Assembly (NCBI RefSeq): GCF_014697475.1
Contig: NZ_JACJRV010000030.1
Coordinates: forward strand, 1 to 64,000
Length of the DNA: 64,000 nucleotides
Origin: Nostoc sp. FACHB-152
GTDB taxonomy: Bacteria; Cyanobacteriota; Cyanobacteriia; Cyanobacteriales; Nostocaceae
Reading direction: 5' to 3'
How positions within the stretch are numbered: the first letter of the stretch is position 1; each line of letters begins with the position of its first letter. The position numbers were made by a program, and so were the translations under genes. The notes below the pieces were generated by a model. It was not told the DNA's origin. It did no database searches and saw only the letters and a list, made by a program, of their open reading frames with translations. This document shows positions 19,555 through 28,761 of the stretch, one piece after another.

Positions 19555-19581
19555 AATCCCTCGGCTAGCTACCGAGGGATT
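19555..19581 (+). terminator. Strong hairpin after the PEP-CTERM-like gene
   Basis: AATCCCTCGG and CCGAGGGATT form a perfect 10-bp stem around CTAGCTA, 10 bp past the stop. A-rich sequence precedes it, but no T-run follows. Confidence 0.7.
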
Positions 19582-19741
19582 ATACTAATTAATACTTTTC
19601 ACCTAAAAATATCCCACTTTCATAGCATAACTATCCATTCTTTAGATAGGGATGCCAAAATGCCAAGGATTTTTGGATCAATGCATAAGTCCTATGAAAT
19701 TTAATGCCCAGCTAGCTTAATCTATAGTTATTCAAATTAAT

Positions 19742-20137
19742 ATGACCAAACTGATTGAATACGAAGAAGCAACCGACGAAGTACGTGCAGTCTATGATGA
19801 TATTCGTGCTACGCGCCAAACTGACTATATTAATAACTTCTGGAAAGCTTTAGCCAACCATCCTCCTACCCTACAAAGAACTTGGCAAGCAATTAAAGAG
19901 GTCATGGCTGGCCCTGGTGAACTTGATCCTCTAGTGCGAGAGTTGATTTACATCGCTGTCAGCGTGACAAATAACTGTAATTACTGCATCTCATCTCATA
20001 GCGCAGCAGCCCGTGCTAAAGGTATGAACGATGCTATGTTTGGCGAACTGATGGCGATTATTGGTACAGCAAATATGACCAATAGCTTGGCTAATGGCTA
20101 TAAAATTCCAGTAGACGAGCAATTTAATCAGGTCTAG
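19742..20137 (+). CDS. AhpD / carboxymuconolactone decarboxylase-like protein
   Basis: This 131-residue protein has the AhpD-like fold and the redox motif Cys79-x2-Cys82 in NNCNYCISSHSAAARAKG, with the conserved His three residues later. Proteins with this motif act as alkylhydroperoxidases or disulfide reductases in peroxide defence. The N-terminus EYEEATDEVRAVYDDI is usual for the subgroup. The start ATG is at 19742. The next gene, 10 bp on, is an antitoxin remnant, so no functional partner can be named. Confidence in the family is high; the exact substrate is unknown. Confidence 0.88.
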   Translation: MTKLIEYEEATDEVRAVYDDIRATRQTDYINNFWKALANHPPTLQRTWQAIKEVMAGPGELDPLVRELIYIAVSVTNNCNYCISSHSAAARAKGMNDAMFGELMAIIGTANMTNSLANGYKIPVDEQFNQV

Positions 20138-20147
20138 GAAAAAGACT

Positions 20148-20315
20148 ATGACTGCTTTAGTAAAAGAACTTCTCAATACTTTTGACCGCTTGACAGATAC
20201 AGAGCGGCTAGAGTTGGTATTAGAAATTTTAAAGCGGACAGTTGATTTGGAATTTCTGCCGTTATCTGATGAAGATTTAGTTCTGAATGCTGAAGGACTT
20301 TTTTTAAAATTATAA
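20148..20315 (+). CDS. Small antitoxin-like protein, probably truncated
   Basis: This 55-residue frame (MTALVKELLNTFDRLTDTER ... DEDLVLNAEGLFLKL) resembles the short helical antitoxins that in cyanobacteria precede MazF/PemK toxins. After the TAA at 20313 the same frame continues as ELELEEQEAM and stops at 20344-20348, so the natural C-terminus may have been lost by a nonsense change. The toxin gene that should follow survives only as a fragment. The frame was found by direct reading and is too short for standard ORF cut-offs. It starts 10 bp after the AhpD gene. Confidence 0.5.
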   Translation: MTALVKELLNTFDRLTDTERLELVLEILKRTVDLEFLPLSDEDLVLNAEGLFLKL

Positions 20316-20344
20316 GAATTAGAATTAGAAGAACAAGAAGCCAT

Positions 20345-20395
20345 GTAATAAGTAGTCCTGAACGCGGAGAAGTTTGGCTTTTGGTTGGGACTTAA
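20345..20395 (+). pseudogene. MazF/PemK-type toxin remnant
   Basis: The frame at 20345-20395 reads VISSPERGEVWLLVGT then TAA. RGEVWLV is the hallmark N-terminus of MazF/PemK endoribonuclease toxins (first strand). The rest of the toxin is absent; hetI begins 55 bp later. It follows the antitoxin-like frame in the usual order, so this is a decayed toxin-antitoxin module. Confidence 0.5.
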
Positions 20396-20450
20396 GGAGG
20401 GAATTGCGGAGGATGAAGGGTAGTAGTGCATTGTCGATGGTAGAACTCAA

Positions 20451-21176
20451 ATGACTGGTCTTAATCATTTATGGCTACCTGTACCAAAAGATTTAACTTT
20501 ATTACCCGATGAAGTTCATGTTTGGCGAATTGACCTTGATGTATCTAAGTCACAGCTAGAAAATTTAGTTGTCACTCTCTCTAGTGATGAACTCGCTCGT
20601 GCTAACCGATTCCATTTTCAGGAACATTGTCAGCGTTTCATTGCTGGTCGCGGTAGTTTAAGAAATATATTAAGCCTGTATTTAGGCATTACGCCGCAAC
20701 AAGTACAATTTGATTATGAACCTCGTGGTAAACCACTATTAGCAGATCCACTAGCTGACAGTGATTTATTGTTTAACTTGTCACATTCTCAAGGTTTAGC
20801 CTTGTGTGCAGTAAACTATACACGAAAAATTGGTATTGACCTTGAATATATCCGTTCTGTATCTGATGTAGAAGCACTTGCCCAAAGGTTCTTTTTACCG
20901 AGAGAATATGAGGTAGTGCGATCGCTTCCTCCTGATCAACAACAACAAGTATTTTTCCGCTATTGGACTTGCAAGGAAGCTTATTTAAAAGCCACAGGTG
21001 ACGGAATATCGCAGTTAGAGCAAGTAGAAATAGCTTTAACACCCACACAACCAGCTAAATTACTCATATCAGAAGACTGGAGCCTTGTAGAGTTTACACC
21101 TGCTGATAATTATCGTGCTGCTGTGGCTGTAGCTGGGTCTGGCTGGAATCTGAAGTGTTTAGAGTATGCCAATTAG
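20451..21176 (+). CDS. hetI: 4'-phosphopantetheinyl transferase HetI
   Basis: This 241-residue Sfp-type transferase loads phosphopantetheine from CoA onto carrier proteins. It has the DELARANRFHF and GRGSLRNIL N-terminal motifs, PRGKPLLADP, LLFNLSHSQGLALCA, and the magnesium/CoA motifs IGIDLEYI and RYWTCKEAYLKATGDG. HetI is known from the heterocyst glycolipid locus of Anabaena 7120. Here it is the plausible activator of the two HglE carrier domains and the HglB carrier domain. The start ATG 20451 overlaps the TGA of a 13-codon upstream frame (20413-20454), suggesting coupling. It converges on the kinase gene at 21281. Confidence 0.95.
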   Translation: MTGLNHLWLPVPKDLTLLPDEVHVWRIDLDVSKSQLENLVVTLSSDELARANRFHFQEHCQRFIAGRGSLRNILSLYLGITPQQVQFDYEPRGKPLLADPLADSDLLFNLSHSQGLALCAVNYTRKIGIDLEYIRSVSDVEALAQRFFLPREYEVVRSLPPDQQQQVFFRYWTCKEAYLKATGDGISQLEQVEIALTPTQPAKLLISEDWSLVEFTPADNYRAAVAVAGSGWNLKCLEYAN

Positions 21177-21280
21177 TCTAGCTGTCTTCTACAAGGCTCA
21201 CTAAATTTAGATGTTAAGCTCAAGGTTGACTTTTCTCTAAGTTAGCATTTTCTAAATTACCGCCATGAGACTAGTATTGT

Positions 21281-22723
21281 TTAAATATTTAACATAGAAG
21301 GTACTGAAGCGGTCAAAAGTTTTTGATTAAATAAGCTTAAACGACAAACCCGTGGCTGCTGAATAGGAATTTCAATAACAAATTCTGCGCCTTTTCCTGG
21401 ATTGGAAATGCACTGCAATGAACCATGATGTAGTTCGGTGACAATCTGATCACTGATTGACATACCCAACCCAGTACCTTTACCCGCAGGTTTAGTTGTA
21501 AAAAAGGGGTCAAACACACGTTGTTGAATATTTTCTGGGATTCCTGGGCCATTGTCAGTGATTCTAATGATAATGCGATCGCTGCCCACAATATCTGTAT
21601 GAATCTGAATCATGGGCGATCCGTAATCAGGGCGATCCTTTTCCCTCATCTCTGTTAAAGCATCAATGGCATTGCTCAGAATATTCATAAAAACTTGGTT
21701 GATTTTTCCCGGATAACACTCCACTTTAGGTAAGCTACTATATTTCTTTACTAGCTGAATTTCTGGATGGTTGGAGTTGGGCTTGAGGTTGTTGCGAAGA
21801 AGCATCAGTGTGCTTTCTATACCCTCATGAATATCTACAACTTTGACTTCGGCTTCGTCATGACGGGAGAAACTACGAAGAGATTTCACAATGCCGCAAA
21901 TCCGTTCAGTTCCAACTTCTATAGATGAGAGGATTTTAGGTAAGTCTTCGATCAAATATTGCAGATCTATTTCCTCTGCCTTAGCTAAAATCTCTGGCGT
22001 GGGCTGGGGAAACTGATTTTGATAAAGCTGCAATAGTTGTAGCAAGCTCTGAGTATATTTATTTATATAATAAATATTTGCGTGTACAAAGTTAACTGGA
22101 TTGTTGATTTCGTGAGCTATACCAGCAACTAGCTGACCTAATGTAGCTAATTTTTCTTTCTGTACAAGCTGAACTTGAGTTGTTTGCAAGTTGTGTAACG
22201 TTTGAGCAAGTTCTTGTGTTCTTTGTGCTACCCTTTGCTCTAATTCTTGAGTTAACTGCTGTAAAGCTGCTTCTGCGATCGTACGTTCTTTAATTTCTTG
22301 TTGTAGACGGATATTTTTCTCTTCTAATGCTAAATTCAAGTTTCGCAAATTCACATGAATTTGGATACGAGCTAACACCTCTGCTTGCTGAAAAGGCTTG
22401 GTTATATAATCAACAGCACCTAAAGCAAGACCTTTAACCTTATCTACTGTATCGCTAAGAGCAGTCATAAAAATGACTGGAATATCTTTTGTCAGAGGAT
22501 TTTGCTTAAGTCGGTAGCAAGTCTCAAATCCATCAATTCCAGGCATCATAACATCCAACAAAATCAGGTCTGGTGGATCGTATTCAACTTGCTCGATGGC
22601 AATTTCTCCGCTAGTTGCAACTGCAACTTCAAAACCAGCATCTGTTAAAGCTTCTGAAAGTACCTCTAAGTTTGTAGGGGTATCATCTACAATTAATATT
22701 AAATTTGTTTCTGAAGTCTGCAC
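21281..22723 (-). CDS. Receiver-histidine kinase fusion
   Basis: This 480-residue protein starts with an intact receiver (1-125; phosphoacceptor in LILLDVMMPGIDG, Lys in VDYITKPF). A long coiled coil (about 130-185) follows, then a histidine kinase core with GIAHEINNPVNFVHAN and an ATPase domain with NILSNAIDAL, DNGPGIP and GKGTGLGMSISD. There is no membrane segment, so it is cytoplasmic. The GTG start at 22723 is supported by CAGGG eight bases upstream. It starts 51 bp after the sensor kinase gene 22775-25606 and is probably cotranscribed with it. Its receiver could accept phosphate from that kinase, whose own receiver lacks the phosphoacceptor; this is inference. Confidence 0.9.
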   Translation of the reverse strand: MQTSETNLILIVDDTPTNLEVLSEALTDAGFEVAVATSGEIAIEQVEYDPPDLILLDVMMPGIDGFETCYRLKQNPLTKDIPVIFMTALSDTVDKVKGLALGAVDYITKPFQQAEVLARIQIHVNLRNLNLALEEKNIRLQQEIKERTIAEAALQQLTQELEQRVAQRTQELAQTLHNLQTTQVQLVQKEKLATLGQLVAGIAHEINNPVNFVHANIYYINKYTQSLLQLLQLYQNQFPQPTPEILAKAEEIDLQYLIEDLPKILSSIEVGTERICGIVKSLRSFSRHDEAEVKVVDIHEGIESTLMLLRNNLKPNSNHPEIQLVKKYSSLPKVECYPGKINQVFMNILSNAIDALTEMREKDRPDYGSPMIQIHTDIVGSDRIIIRITDNGPGIPENIQQRVFDPFFTTKPAGKGTGLGMSISDQIVTELHHGSLQCISNPGKGAEFVIEIPIQQPRVCRLSLFNQKLLTASVPSMLNI

Positions 22724-22774
22724 AAATCTACCCTGAATATGATTAAAGTTGCGATTAATAAATGTAATTAAAAA

Positions 22775-25606
22775 TTAATTAATATTAGAAACTCTTTCTA
22801 GGAAATCTCTAATTTTTTTTATTTGAAAGCTTTGAGCCAATTGATTAACATATTTAACAAAAGCAATATATTTTTCATCCATATTTTCTATTTTTTCTAA
22901 TTGCTTGTGAATAGCTTTAATCCGACCTTTTAAAGCTAATTCTTTTAAATGTGCCAATTCCTCAATTGGTGGAAGAATTATGTCGGATTCATTTGTTAAT
23001 GCTAAAATTTTATCATTTTGGTTGCCAAGATTTCTGATATTAGCAGAAGTTACTAAATCTCGATGGTTTTCTTCATAAATCCATTCTAAATATAAATATT
23101 TCTGTAATTTTTCTAGCAGTTCAAACAATTGCACAGGTTTAGGAAGGAAATCATCTGCCCCTGCTGCAAAACTTTTTTGCTTATCATCATCAAATACACG
23201 AGTTGATGAAACTATAACCTTAATATTCTGAAAATCTGGCAAATTTCGTAAATGAAATAACATTTGATAACCATCCATTACTGGCATAGAAATATTAGTA
23301 ACAATTAAATCAGGTTGGAACTCAATGAGCTTTCCTAAACCATCTTTGCCATTTTCTGCTTCTACCAGTTCAAAACCCAACCCCTCTAAAAGACTGACAA
23401 ATAACGAGCGATTTTCTACAACATTATCCACTATTAATATTTTTCGTTTCTTACCTTGATAACCAATAATATTTCTTGTTGGTAAGTTTTTAGATATGCT
23501 AATCCATTCCTTGGCTTTGGCTATTTTTAATTCAAAGCAAAAAATGCTGCCCTTGCCTACTTGACTTTGCACTACCAAATTACTACCCATTAATTCAAGA
23601 ATTTTTTGAGTGATAGTTAATCCTAATCCAGTTCCTTCTGATTGCTTTTTAATACTACCAACCTGCTCAAATGGTAAAAATATTTTTTCTAATTCTTCAC
23701 TATCCATCCCTATGCCAGTATCTTCTACTTGGAAGCGGATTGTATCAATTGTTGAAGTAAATCTTGTATCTTTTTTATTTGTTACTGGGTTAGGTTGAGG
23801 AATAATTACATTTACCTTAAAACTTACTCTGCCGTTATCAGTAAATTTGATGGCATTACTTAATAAATTAATCAAAACTTGACGTAATCTTTTTTCATCT
23901 GCTTCGATAGCAATGGGCAAATTTTCATCATATTTGTATACAAATTCTACACCCTTTTGTTCAGCCTTAATGCGACAAATTTCAGCAACATTTTGAAGAA
24001 ATGAGGCAAAATGAAACTGTGTTGGATGTAATTCTAATTTCCGAGCTTCTATTTTGGAAAGGTCGAGAATATCTGTAATCAGCGTCAGAAGATGAGAAGC
24101 ACATTGGTTAATAATATTAATACCTTTGCGCTCTTTCTCCATTATATTTTTTGATCCTTGGAGGATTTGTGCGTAACCTAAAATACCGTTAAGAGGTGTA
24201 CGTAATTCATGGCTCATGTTAGCCAAAAATTCGCTTTTGGCTTTATTGGCACTATCAGCATTTTCCTTAGCTTGCTTAAGTTCTTTAGTACGCTCTTCAA
24301 CTCGAATTTCTAGTTCTTCATTAGTTTTAGATAATTCGGTAAAAGATTCTTGCAATTGTGTTGCCATCTGGTTGAAAGATTTGGCAAGAATACTAAGTTC
24401 TCTCACCTGGAATTCTTGAACTTTTTGATCCAGTTTGCCATTAGCGATCGCTTCTGAAGCCTGACTCAGTTGCAGGATTGGTTGTGTAATCCAATGAGAT
24501 GTATAAAATCCTAAAATAATTGCTAATCCCAAAGCTAACAGACACAACATAATTGTTATTTTAGTATTGGCATGGATCTGAGCCATAAAGTCAGCTTCAG
24601 GCACAACAATAACTATTAGCCAATCTATTCCTAAATTATTTGTCCAAGGACTCACCTGAACAAATTGACGCTTACCATTTACTAAAAAGTCAATCTGTGT
24701 AGACTTTTTAATCTTTCCGAGTTCACCAAAATTGTTGGCGATGTATTTGGTAGTAGCTTGAATTAGCTCGTCTTTGCTGTTTTTTCCTTTTAAACGAATA
24801 GGTTTGCCATTCATAACCGTGAATGGCTTTTCAGTAGCAGAACTGCCAATTAAAAGTCCATTACGCTCCATGATAAAAATTTTTCCAGAATTACCAACTT
24901 TCAACTGACGCAAGAAATGACTAATTTGTGAAAGCCTTTGTTCAACTGCAATTACACCATGAAACTTTCCGGTTTTATCAAAAACGGGACGACTAGTAGC
25001 AATACATAAATGGTATGGAGCGACTTCCCAGTTATAAACTGAAGTCCAAGTAGGCTTACCTTTTTTAACTGCTTCTGAATACCAACCTTCTTTTTTAAAC
25101 TGAGAGTCTACATATTCAGCGACAATTTTAGTACGCTTTCCCTGATTATCTGTTCCATGAATGAAGAGATGATTATTACTATGAATTTCTGGAGAAATTT
25201 CATCTATAGTAATTTGTTTGTCATCAAAATAACCACTGGCAAGAAATTTACCAGAATTGAAACCGTAAATTATATACCCTACGTTAAATGTCTGAAGCTG
25301 CCGCCAGAAATGATATCCTAATTTTTTTGTATCTTCTACATTTAACAAGCCTGTGTCGATAGTATTCCAATCATTTTCGAGCAGGTTACGCGGATTTGCC
25401 ATATAACTATCTAAATGCTCATCTACGCGTTCGCTGACTTCAGATCGCAACTTACCTGCCAGATCATTAACCGCTTTCTGCCCATTTCTTAGGGAAAGGT
25501 ATCCAGTCAGCCCCACAGCTGCAAAGATTTGCAAAACAAAAGGTAAGATTAGAATTAAGCGGAGTGATAATTTTTGAGATTTTTGGGAGACTTGATTAGC
25601 AATCAT
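22775..25606 (-). CDS. dCache-HAMP hybrid sensor histidine kinase with degenerate receiver
   Basis: This 943-residue membrane kinase has an N-terminal helix (about 15-35), a large periplasmic dCache-like sensor (about 45-340), a second helix ([17 protein letters not shown]), HAMP and a coiled coil. The kinase core has [15 protein letters not shown] and an ATPase domain with NLLSNAIKF and GTGLGLTI. The C-terminal receiver reads [14 protein letters not shown], where Asn replaces the phosphoacceptor Asp, and its acidic pair is DN rather than DD. The receiver therefore should not be phosphorylated normally. A further helical region of about 90 residues follows. It is followed by a second kinase with an intact receiver. 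The start is ATG 25606. Confidence 0.9.
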   Translation of the reverse strand: MIANQVSQKSQKLSLRLILILPFVLQIFAAVGLTGYLSLRNGQKAVNDLAGKLRSEVSERVDEHLDSYMANPRNLLENDWNTIDTGLLNVEDTKKLGYHFWRQLQTFNVGYIIYGFNSGKFLASGYFDDKQITIDEISPEIHSNNHLFIHGTDNQGKRTKIVAEYVDSQFKKEGWYSEAVKKGKPTWTSVYNWEVAPYHLCIATSRPVFDKTGKFHGVIAVEQRLSQISHFLRQLKVGNSGKIFIMERNGLLIGSSATEKPFTVMNGKPIRLKGKNSKDELIQATTKYIANNFGELGKIKKSTQIDFLVNGKRQFVQVSPWTNNLGIDWLIVIVVPEADFMAQIHANTKITIMLCLLALGLAIILGFYTSHWITQPILQLSQASEAIANGKLDQKVQEFQVRELSILAKSFNQMATQLQESFTELSKTNEELEIRVEERTKELKQAKENADSANKAKSEFLANMSHELRTPLNGILGYAQILQGSKNIMEKERKGINIINQCASHLLTLITDILDLSKIEARKLELHPTQFHFASFLQNVAEICRIKAEQKGVEFVYKYDENLPIAIEADEKRLRQVLINLLSNAIKFTDNGRVSFKVNVIIPQPNPVTNKKDTRFTSTIDTIRFQVEDTGIGMDSEELEKIFLPFEQVGSIKKQSEGTGLGLTITQKILELMGSNLVVQSQVGKGSIFCFELKIAKAKEWISISKNLPTRNIIGYQGKKRKILIVDNVVENRSLFVSLLEGLGFELVEAENGKDGLGKLIEFQPDLIVTNISMPVMDGYQMLFHLRNLPDFQNIKVIVSSTRVFDDDKQKSFAAGADDFLPKPVQLFELLEKLQKYLYLEWIYEENHRDLVTSANIRNLGNQNDKILALTNESDIILPPIEELAHLKELALKGRIKAIHKQLEKIENMDEKYIAFVKYVNQLAQSFQIKKIRDFLERVSNIN

Positions 25607-25696
25607 TTATAAGAGCATGAAATTTAATTGATAACTTGCAGAAGTGTTTAAACTTCTCCTAATTCATGTTTTTAAATTAATTTGATTATTTAGAAA

Positions 25697-26317
25697 TTAC
25701 ATAAAATTAATTTTCTTCAATATTCTATGTTTTTTAAGGTTATAAGCCTGTAACTTATTGCGAAGGAGGAAGATAACAATAGTTGTATTGATAAAAAAGA
25801 TGTAGAGTGGAAAAGCTGAAAGAGTAAACGACCAAGATTCAATAGCGAAAAGATTAAGTGTACTAGCTGCTAAATACAAAATCCAAGTGAGTAAATTTTC
25901 TGTCTGTGGTTCATAGTAAGACTTCTTAATTGTGGGTAATGCGCCCAAAAAATCAATCAATATATTCAACAAAAGTGCAATTAAGGGTGAATTGAACTGC
26001 CACCAAAGCAATAGACTGATACCAACACCCAAAAGACACAACCGATCAAAACGGCTCCAACCTCCCTCTCCGTGCTTAAGAGATAGAATAGCAACGATTA
26101 ATTGACCAATTCCACCACATACAGGAAGCCAAATTGTGTTGCCAGCACCACTAGAATAATAACTGGCACTAATTACAGTACTCAAAATTACCCATATCCA
26201 CCAAGTTGCTCTGTTGGGTTTAGTTTTACCCTGCAAAATCGTGACAATGTAAGGGACAAAGCAGAGTATGGAAAGAAAACCTGCAACTACACCGATTGTC
26301 GCTTGCCAGCCAGCCAT
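25697..26317 (-). CDS. PQ-loop-like multi-pass membrane protein
   Basis: This 206-residue protein has about seven hydrophobic helices. Two similar internal segments, ILCFVPYIVTILQGKTKPN near the N-terminus and LGALPTIKKSYYEPQTEN in the middle, resemble the PQ-loop repeats of SWEET/MtN3-like transporters, each followed by a Trp-rich helix. That suggests a duplicated three-helix unit. I cannot name a substrate. It lies between the desaturase and the two kinases with gaps of 64 and 90 bp, on the same strand, so it may belong to the same transcription unit. The start is ATG 26317. Confidence 0.6.
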   Translation of the reverse strand: MAGWQATIGVVAGFLSILCFVPYIVTILQGKTKPNRATWWIWVILSTVISASYYSSGAGNTIWLPVCGGIGQLIVAILSLKHGEGGWSRFDRLCLLGVGISLLLWWQFNSPLIALLLNILIDFLGALPTIKKSYYEPQTENLLTWILYLAASTLNLFAIESWSFTLSAFPLYIFFINTTIVIFLLRNKLQAYNLKKHRILKKINFM

Positions 26318-26381
26318 ATTGAATTACCCTGAAAAAAATTACTGTTTGCTATCGGCAGATACACTCTGTTTGAACAAAATG

Positions 26382-27401
26382 TCAATACAAAGTCAGAAAT
26401 GAAACTTCAATCGCACCATAGAATTGATCGAGGTTGGGTTTGCCATTTTCATTAACAACTTTTCCAACTCCAGCTAATAGGCGAGTGATGCGAAATTGAT
26501 GGTAATTGATCAGTTGTTGCAAAAGGGGAATGTAATAAACTTCATTACTATTAGAAAGGTTTCTATCTAATTGATGTAAGCTGTGCCAAGGGCATATCAT
26601 CACTGCATGATGAGTGTTGTGATAACCAAAATTCAGTAACAGCAGATTTAACCAAAAGTGACGACGGGAGAGTAAATTTGAAAAGGTATTTGCTTGTTCA
26701 TAAGTGCGATCGCGTTTTGGCAAAGGTGCGCCTGGCGGAAAAGCTTCGTAAGTATGCTGAAAGGCATCCATCCAGCGTAGCACCGTGATCATCCCAATAT
26801 AAGAAAAGCTGTAAAGTAATAACGCTTTGAACGCAAATAACCCCAGTAAAACAAAGAGTGTACCCCTAATGGCAAGAATGCTGATCATCCGCGATCGCTC
26901 TTGACGAAGCTCCACATTCCACCACGGAGCGGTAATATATCGCCAACGTGTCCAGAAGGCGAGAACAGGAAAGTAAAACCACTCTAATACCAAAATACCT
27001 AGACGTACCAGACGAGGTAATTTTTGGAGAGCAGCAAGAATATCAAAAGTAAACACATCTACTCGGTCAAGATGATGGGCAATATGTTGGAGGGTGAGAG
27101 CTTGAAAACCGTAATAACATCCTCCGTTGAGCCACAACATTGCTGTACCAAAAATGACATTCCAACGACGCTGTTTAAAAATAGTGTTATGCATAAACTC
27201 ATGAGCTAGGTATGCAGAAAAAATCAAGCTGTGAGTTAGCAGCACAACGCCCAAAGCATTTAACCAAACTGTAGATGGAATGAAAAGCCCAATGCCTGCT
27301 ATGTAGCCCAAGAAAGTATAAACAATAGCAATGGCATTCCAAAGAGGTTTCTGTTGATCAAGATGAGTGTTCAGGTCAACAGATTTCACAGTAGTGACCA
27401 T
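26382..27401 (-). CDS. Membrane-bound fatty acid desaturase-like diiron enzyme
   Basis: This 339-residue integral membrane protein has the three histidine boxes of the desaturase/hydroxylase superfamily: HEFMHN (HxxxH), HIAHH (HxxHH) and HNTHH (HxxHH), the last in LNFGYHNTHHAVM. Several hydrophobic segments separate them. Such enzymes insert double bonds, hydroxylate, or in the UndB group decarboxylate fatty acids to terminal alkenes; I cannot decide among these. It starts 31 bp after the heme-oxygenase-fold-like gene and lies next to the hgl operon, so a lipid-related substrate is likely. ATG 27401 is the start. Confidence 0.85.
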   Translation of the reverse strand: MVTTVKSVDLNTHLDQQKPLWNAIAIVYTFLGYIAGIGLFIPSTVWLNALGVVLLTHSLIFSAYLAHEFMHNTIFKQRRWNVIFGTAMLWLNGGCYYGFQALTLQHIAHHLDRVDVFTFDILAALQKLPRLVRLGILVLEWFYFPVLAFWTRWRYITAPWWNVELRQERSRMISILAIRGTLFVLLGLFAFKALLLYSFSYIGMITVLRWMDAFQHTYEAFPPGAPLPKRDRTYEQANTFSNLLSRRHFWLNLLLLNFGYHNTHHAVMICPWHSLHQLDRNLSNSNEVYYIPLLQQLINYHQFRITRLLAGVGKVVNENGKPNLDQFYGAIEVSFLTLY

Positions 27402-27432
27402 ACAAATTAAAAGGATAATTAAAAATTTGCTT

Positions 27433-28323
27433 TTAAGCTGACACCAAGTTCACTGGCTCAAAAGTCTGAATCAGTTCCAAACATTCACGATAAATTTCTC
27501 TAAACAAACACTGCTGTAAGCTCACAAAAGCTTGAAAACCCTCAAGTACCCACTCCATAATTTTTTGATGTTCTAATTCAGGTCGGTAGGGAAATAACAT
27601 ATTTAAAGCTTCCAAAGCACACTCAAAATGCTGTATCTCGGCACCAGAACCTTCATGCTTGCTATGAATTAAGACGTAACACCAAGGATCATATCGATGA
27701 CCATCAATGGTGACAGGAGAAGCTTCTTGTCTGAGGTACTGATCAAATCCGATTCCCTGGTGTTCATAACGAATAATCTTGTCTAGTAGCTTATATTCGA
27801 GATCACCCAAGATTTCAGAAGCCGAATGAAATCCTATTGCTCGAATTAAAGAAGCTATATCACCAGGAGTTCCTTGATAACCAGAAATTACAGCATCGAT
27901 AATTTCATTTAGCCAAGGAGGAATTAGAGAAAATTGATTACGTTGTTCGGGAAGCAGCCCTGCATAATTACCTACTGCCTTCAATGTAGCTTGAGCTAAA
28001 GAACGGTGTGATGCTCCGTAAGCTCCTTCATCGGCTGCTGCTACCATAACTTTGGCAGCAATTTGCATACCCCGGTCTGCTTCTTCAACCACAGATATAT
28101 GAGGATCGTTGAACAAATAACGTGATATGGCGATTGAACTAACAAGCCGAGGAATCATTGAAGATACGTAGCCGTTAAAATATGTATAACGTTGGAAAAA
28201 GAGATATAACGAAGTAGGGTTACGTACAGCTAGACGGATTGATGCAGCTACTGTCCGGTCTAATTCTTCAAAGTCAAATAGTTGTTCAAAAAAGTTTTCC
28301 GAAAAATATTTCATAAGGTACAT
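27433..28323 (-). CDS. Heme-oxygenase-fold-like putative diiron protein
   Basis: This 296-residue, mostly helical protein resembles the heme-oxygenase/CADD/TENA-like fold, possibly the Nostoc family DUF3865. Candidate metal ligands are Glu99 and His106 (E-x6-H in DEGAYGASH, the spacing seen in CADD), Glu170, and a His/Glu cluster at 220-234 (HSKHEGSGAEIQHFE). Proteins of this fold include diiron oxidases that cleave fatty acids or amino acids (UndA, BesC, CADD). It is first in a run of five minus-strand genes and directly precedes the desaturase. Two starts are possible: ATG 28323 or ATG 28314. The function is unproven and the fold assignment is by eye. Confidence 0.5.
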   Translation of the reverse strand: MYLMKYFSENFFEQLFDFEELDRTVAASIRLAVRNPTSLYLFFQRYTYFNGYVSSMIPRLVSSIAISRYLFNDPHISVVEEADRGMQIAAKVMVAAADEGAYGASHRSLAQATLKAVGNYAGLLPEQRNQFSLIPPWLNEIIDAVISGYQGTPGDIASLIRAIGFHSASEILGDLEYKLLDKIIRYEHQGIGFDQYLRQEASPVTIDGHRYDPWCYVLIHSKHEGSGAEIQHFECALEALNMLFPYRPELEHQKIMEWVLEGFQAFVSLQQCLFREIYRECLELIQTFEPVNLVSA

Positions 28324-28761
28324 TAGTTCAAAAGCACAATTAAAAATTGCGCCAATTTTGATGGTTAAACTAATGTATTTTTTGCTGGGCGAATTTACAT
28401 CAGTAATATGACTACTTTAAATCAAAGTATTGAAATTAAGTATTTATTACTATATAAATATGCTATTTCAGATAATTTTACATAAAGTTAATAGTGAAAT
28501 AAAAAAATCTGTAATCTATATTCAGTAAGGCTTGTAATGACATAAAATTATATTTCTTCCTCATAAAAACGCCAAAAATTTATTGATATTCTTAATTAGG
28601 CAGCTAGTTTATTAATAGAAAATCAACATAATATAAATTCTTTATAATTTATATTTAAAGCAGAGAATATTATCAATGTAAAGTTTTTCGGTTTATCTCT
28701 AAGGCTAAAACCCAGTTTCTTATCGAAACTGGGTTTTAGTCATCTGATCAATTGTAAATTA
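28324..28761. other. 438-bp AT-rich gap between hglB and the HDO-like gene
   Basis: No coding frame is present. The region is very AT-rich and should contain the promoter of the five-gene run that starts at 28323. At its right end is the strong hglB terminator (28705-28739). Confidence 0.6.
28705..28739 (-). terminator. 15-bp perfect stem ending the hgl operon
   Basis: CTAAAACCCAGTTTC and GAAACTGGGTTTTAG pair perfectly around TTATC, 22 bp past the hglB stop. The stem itself provides TTTT near the 3' side on either strand. Confidence 0.85.
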
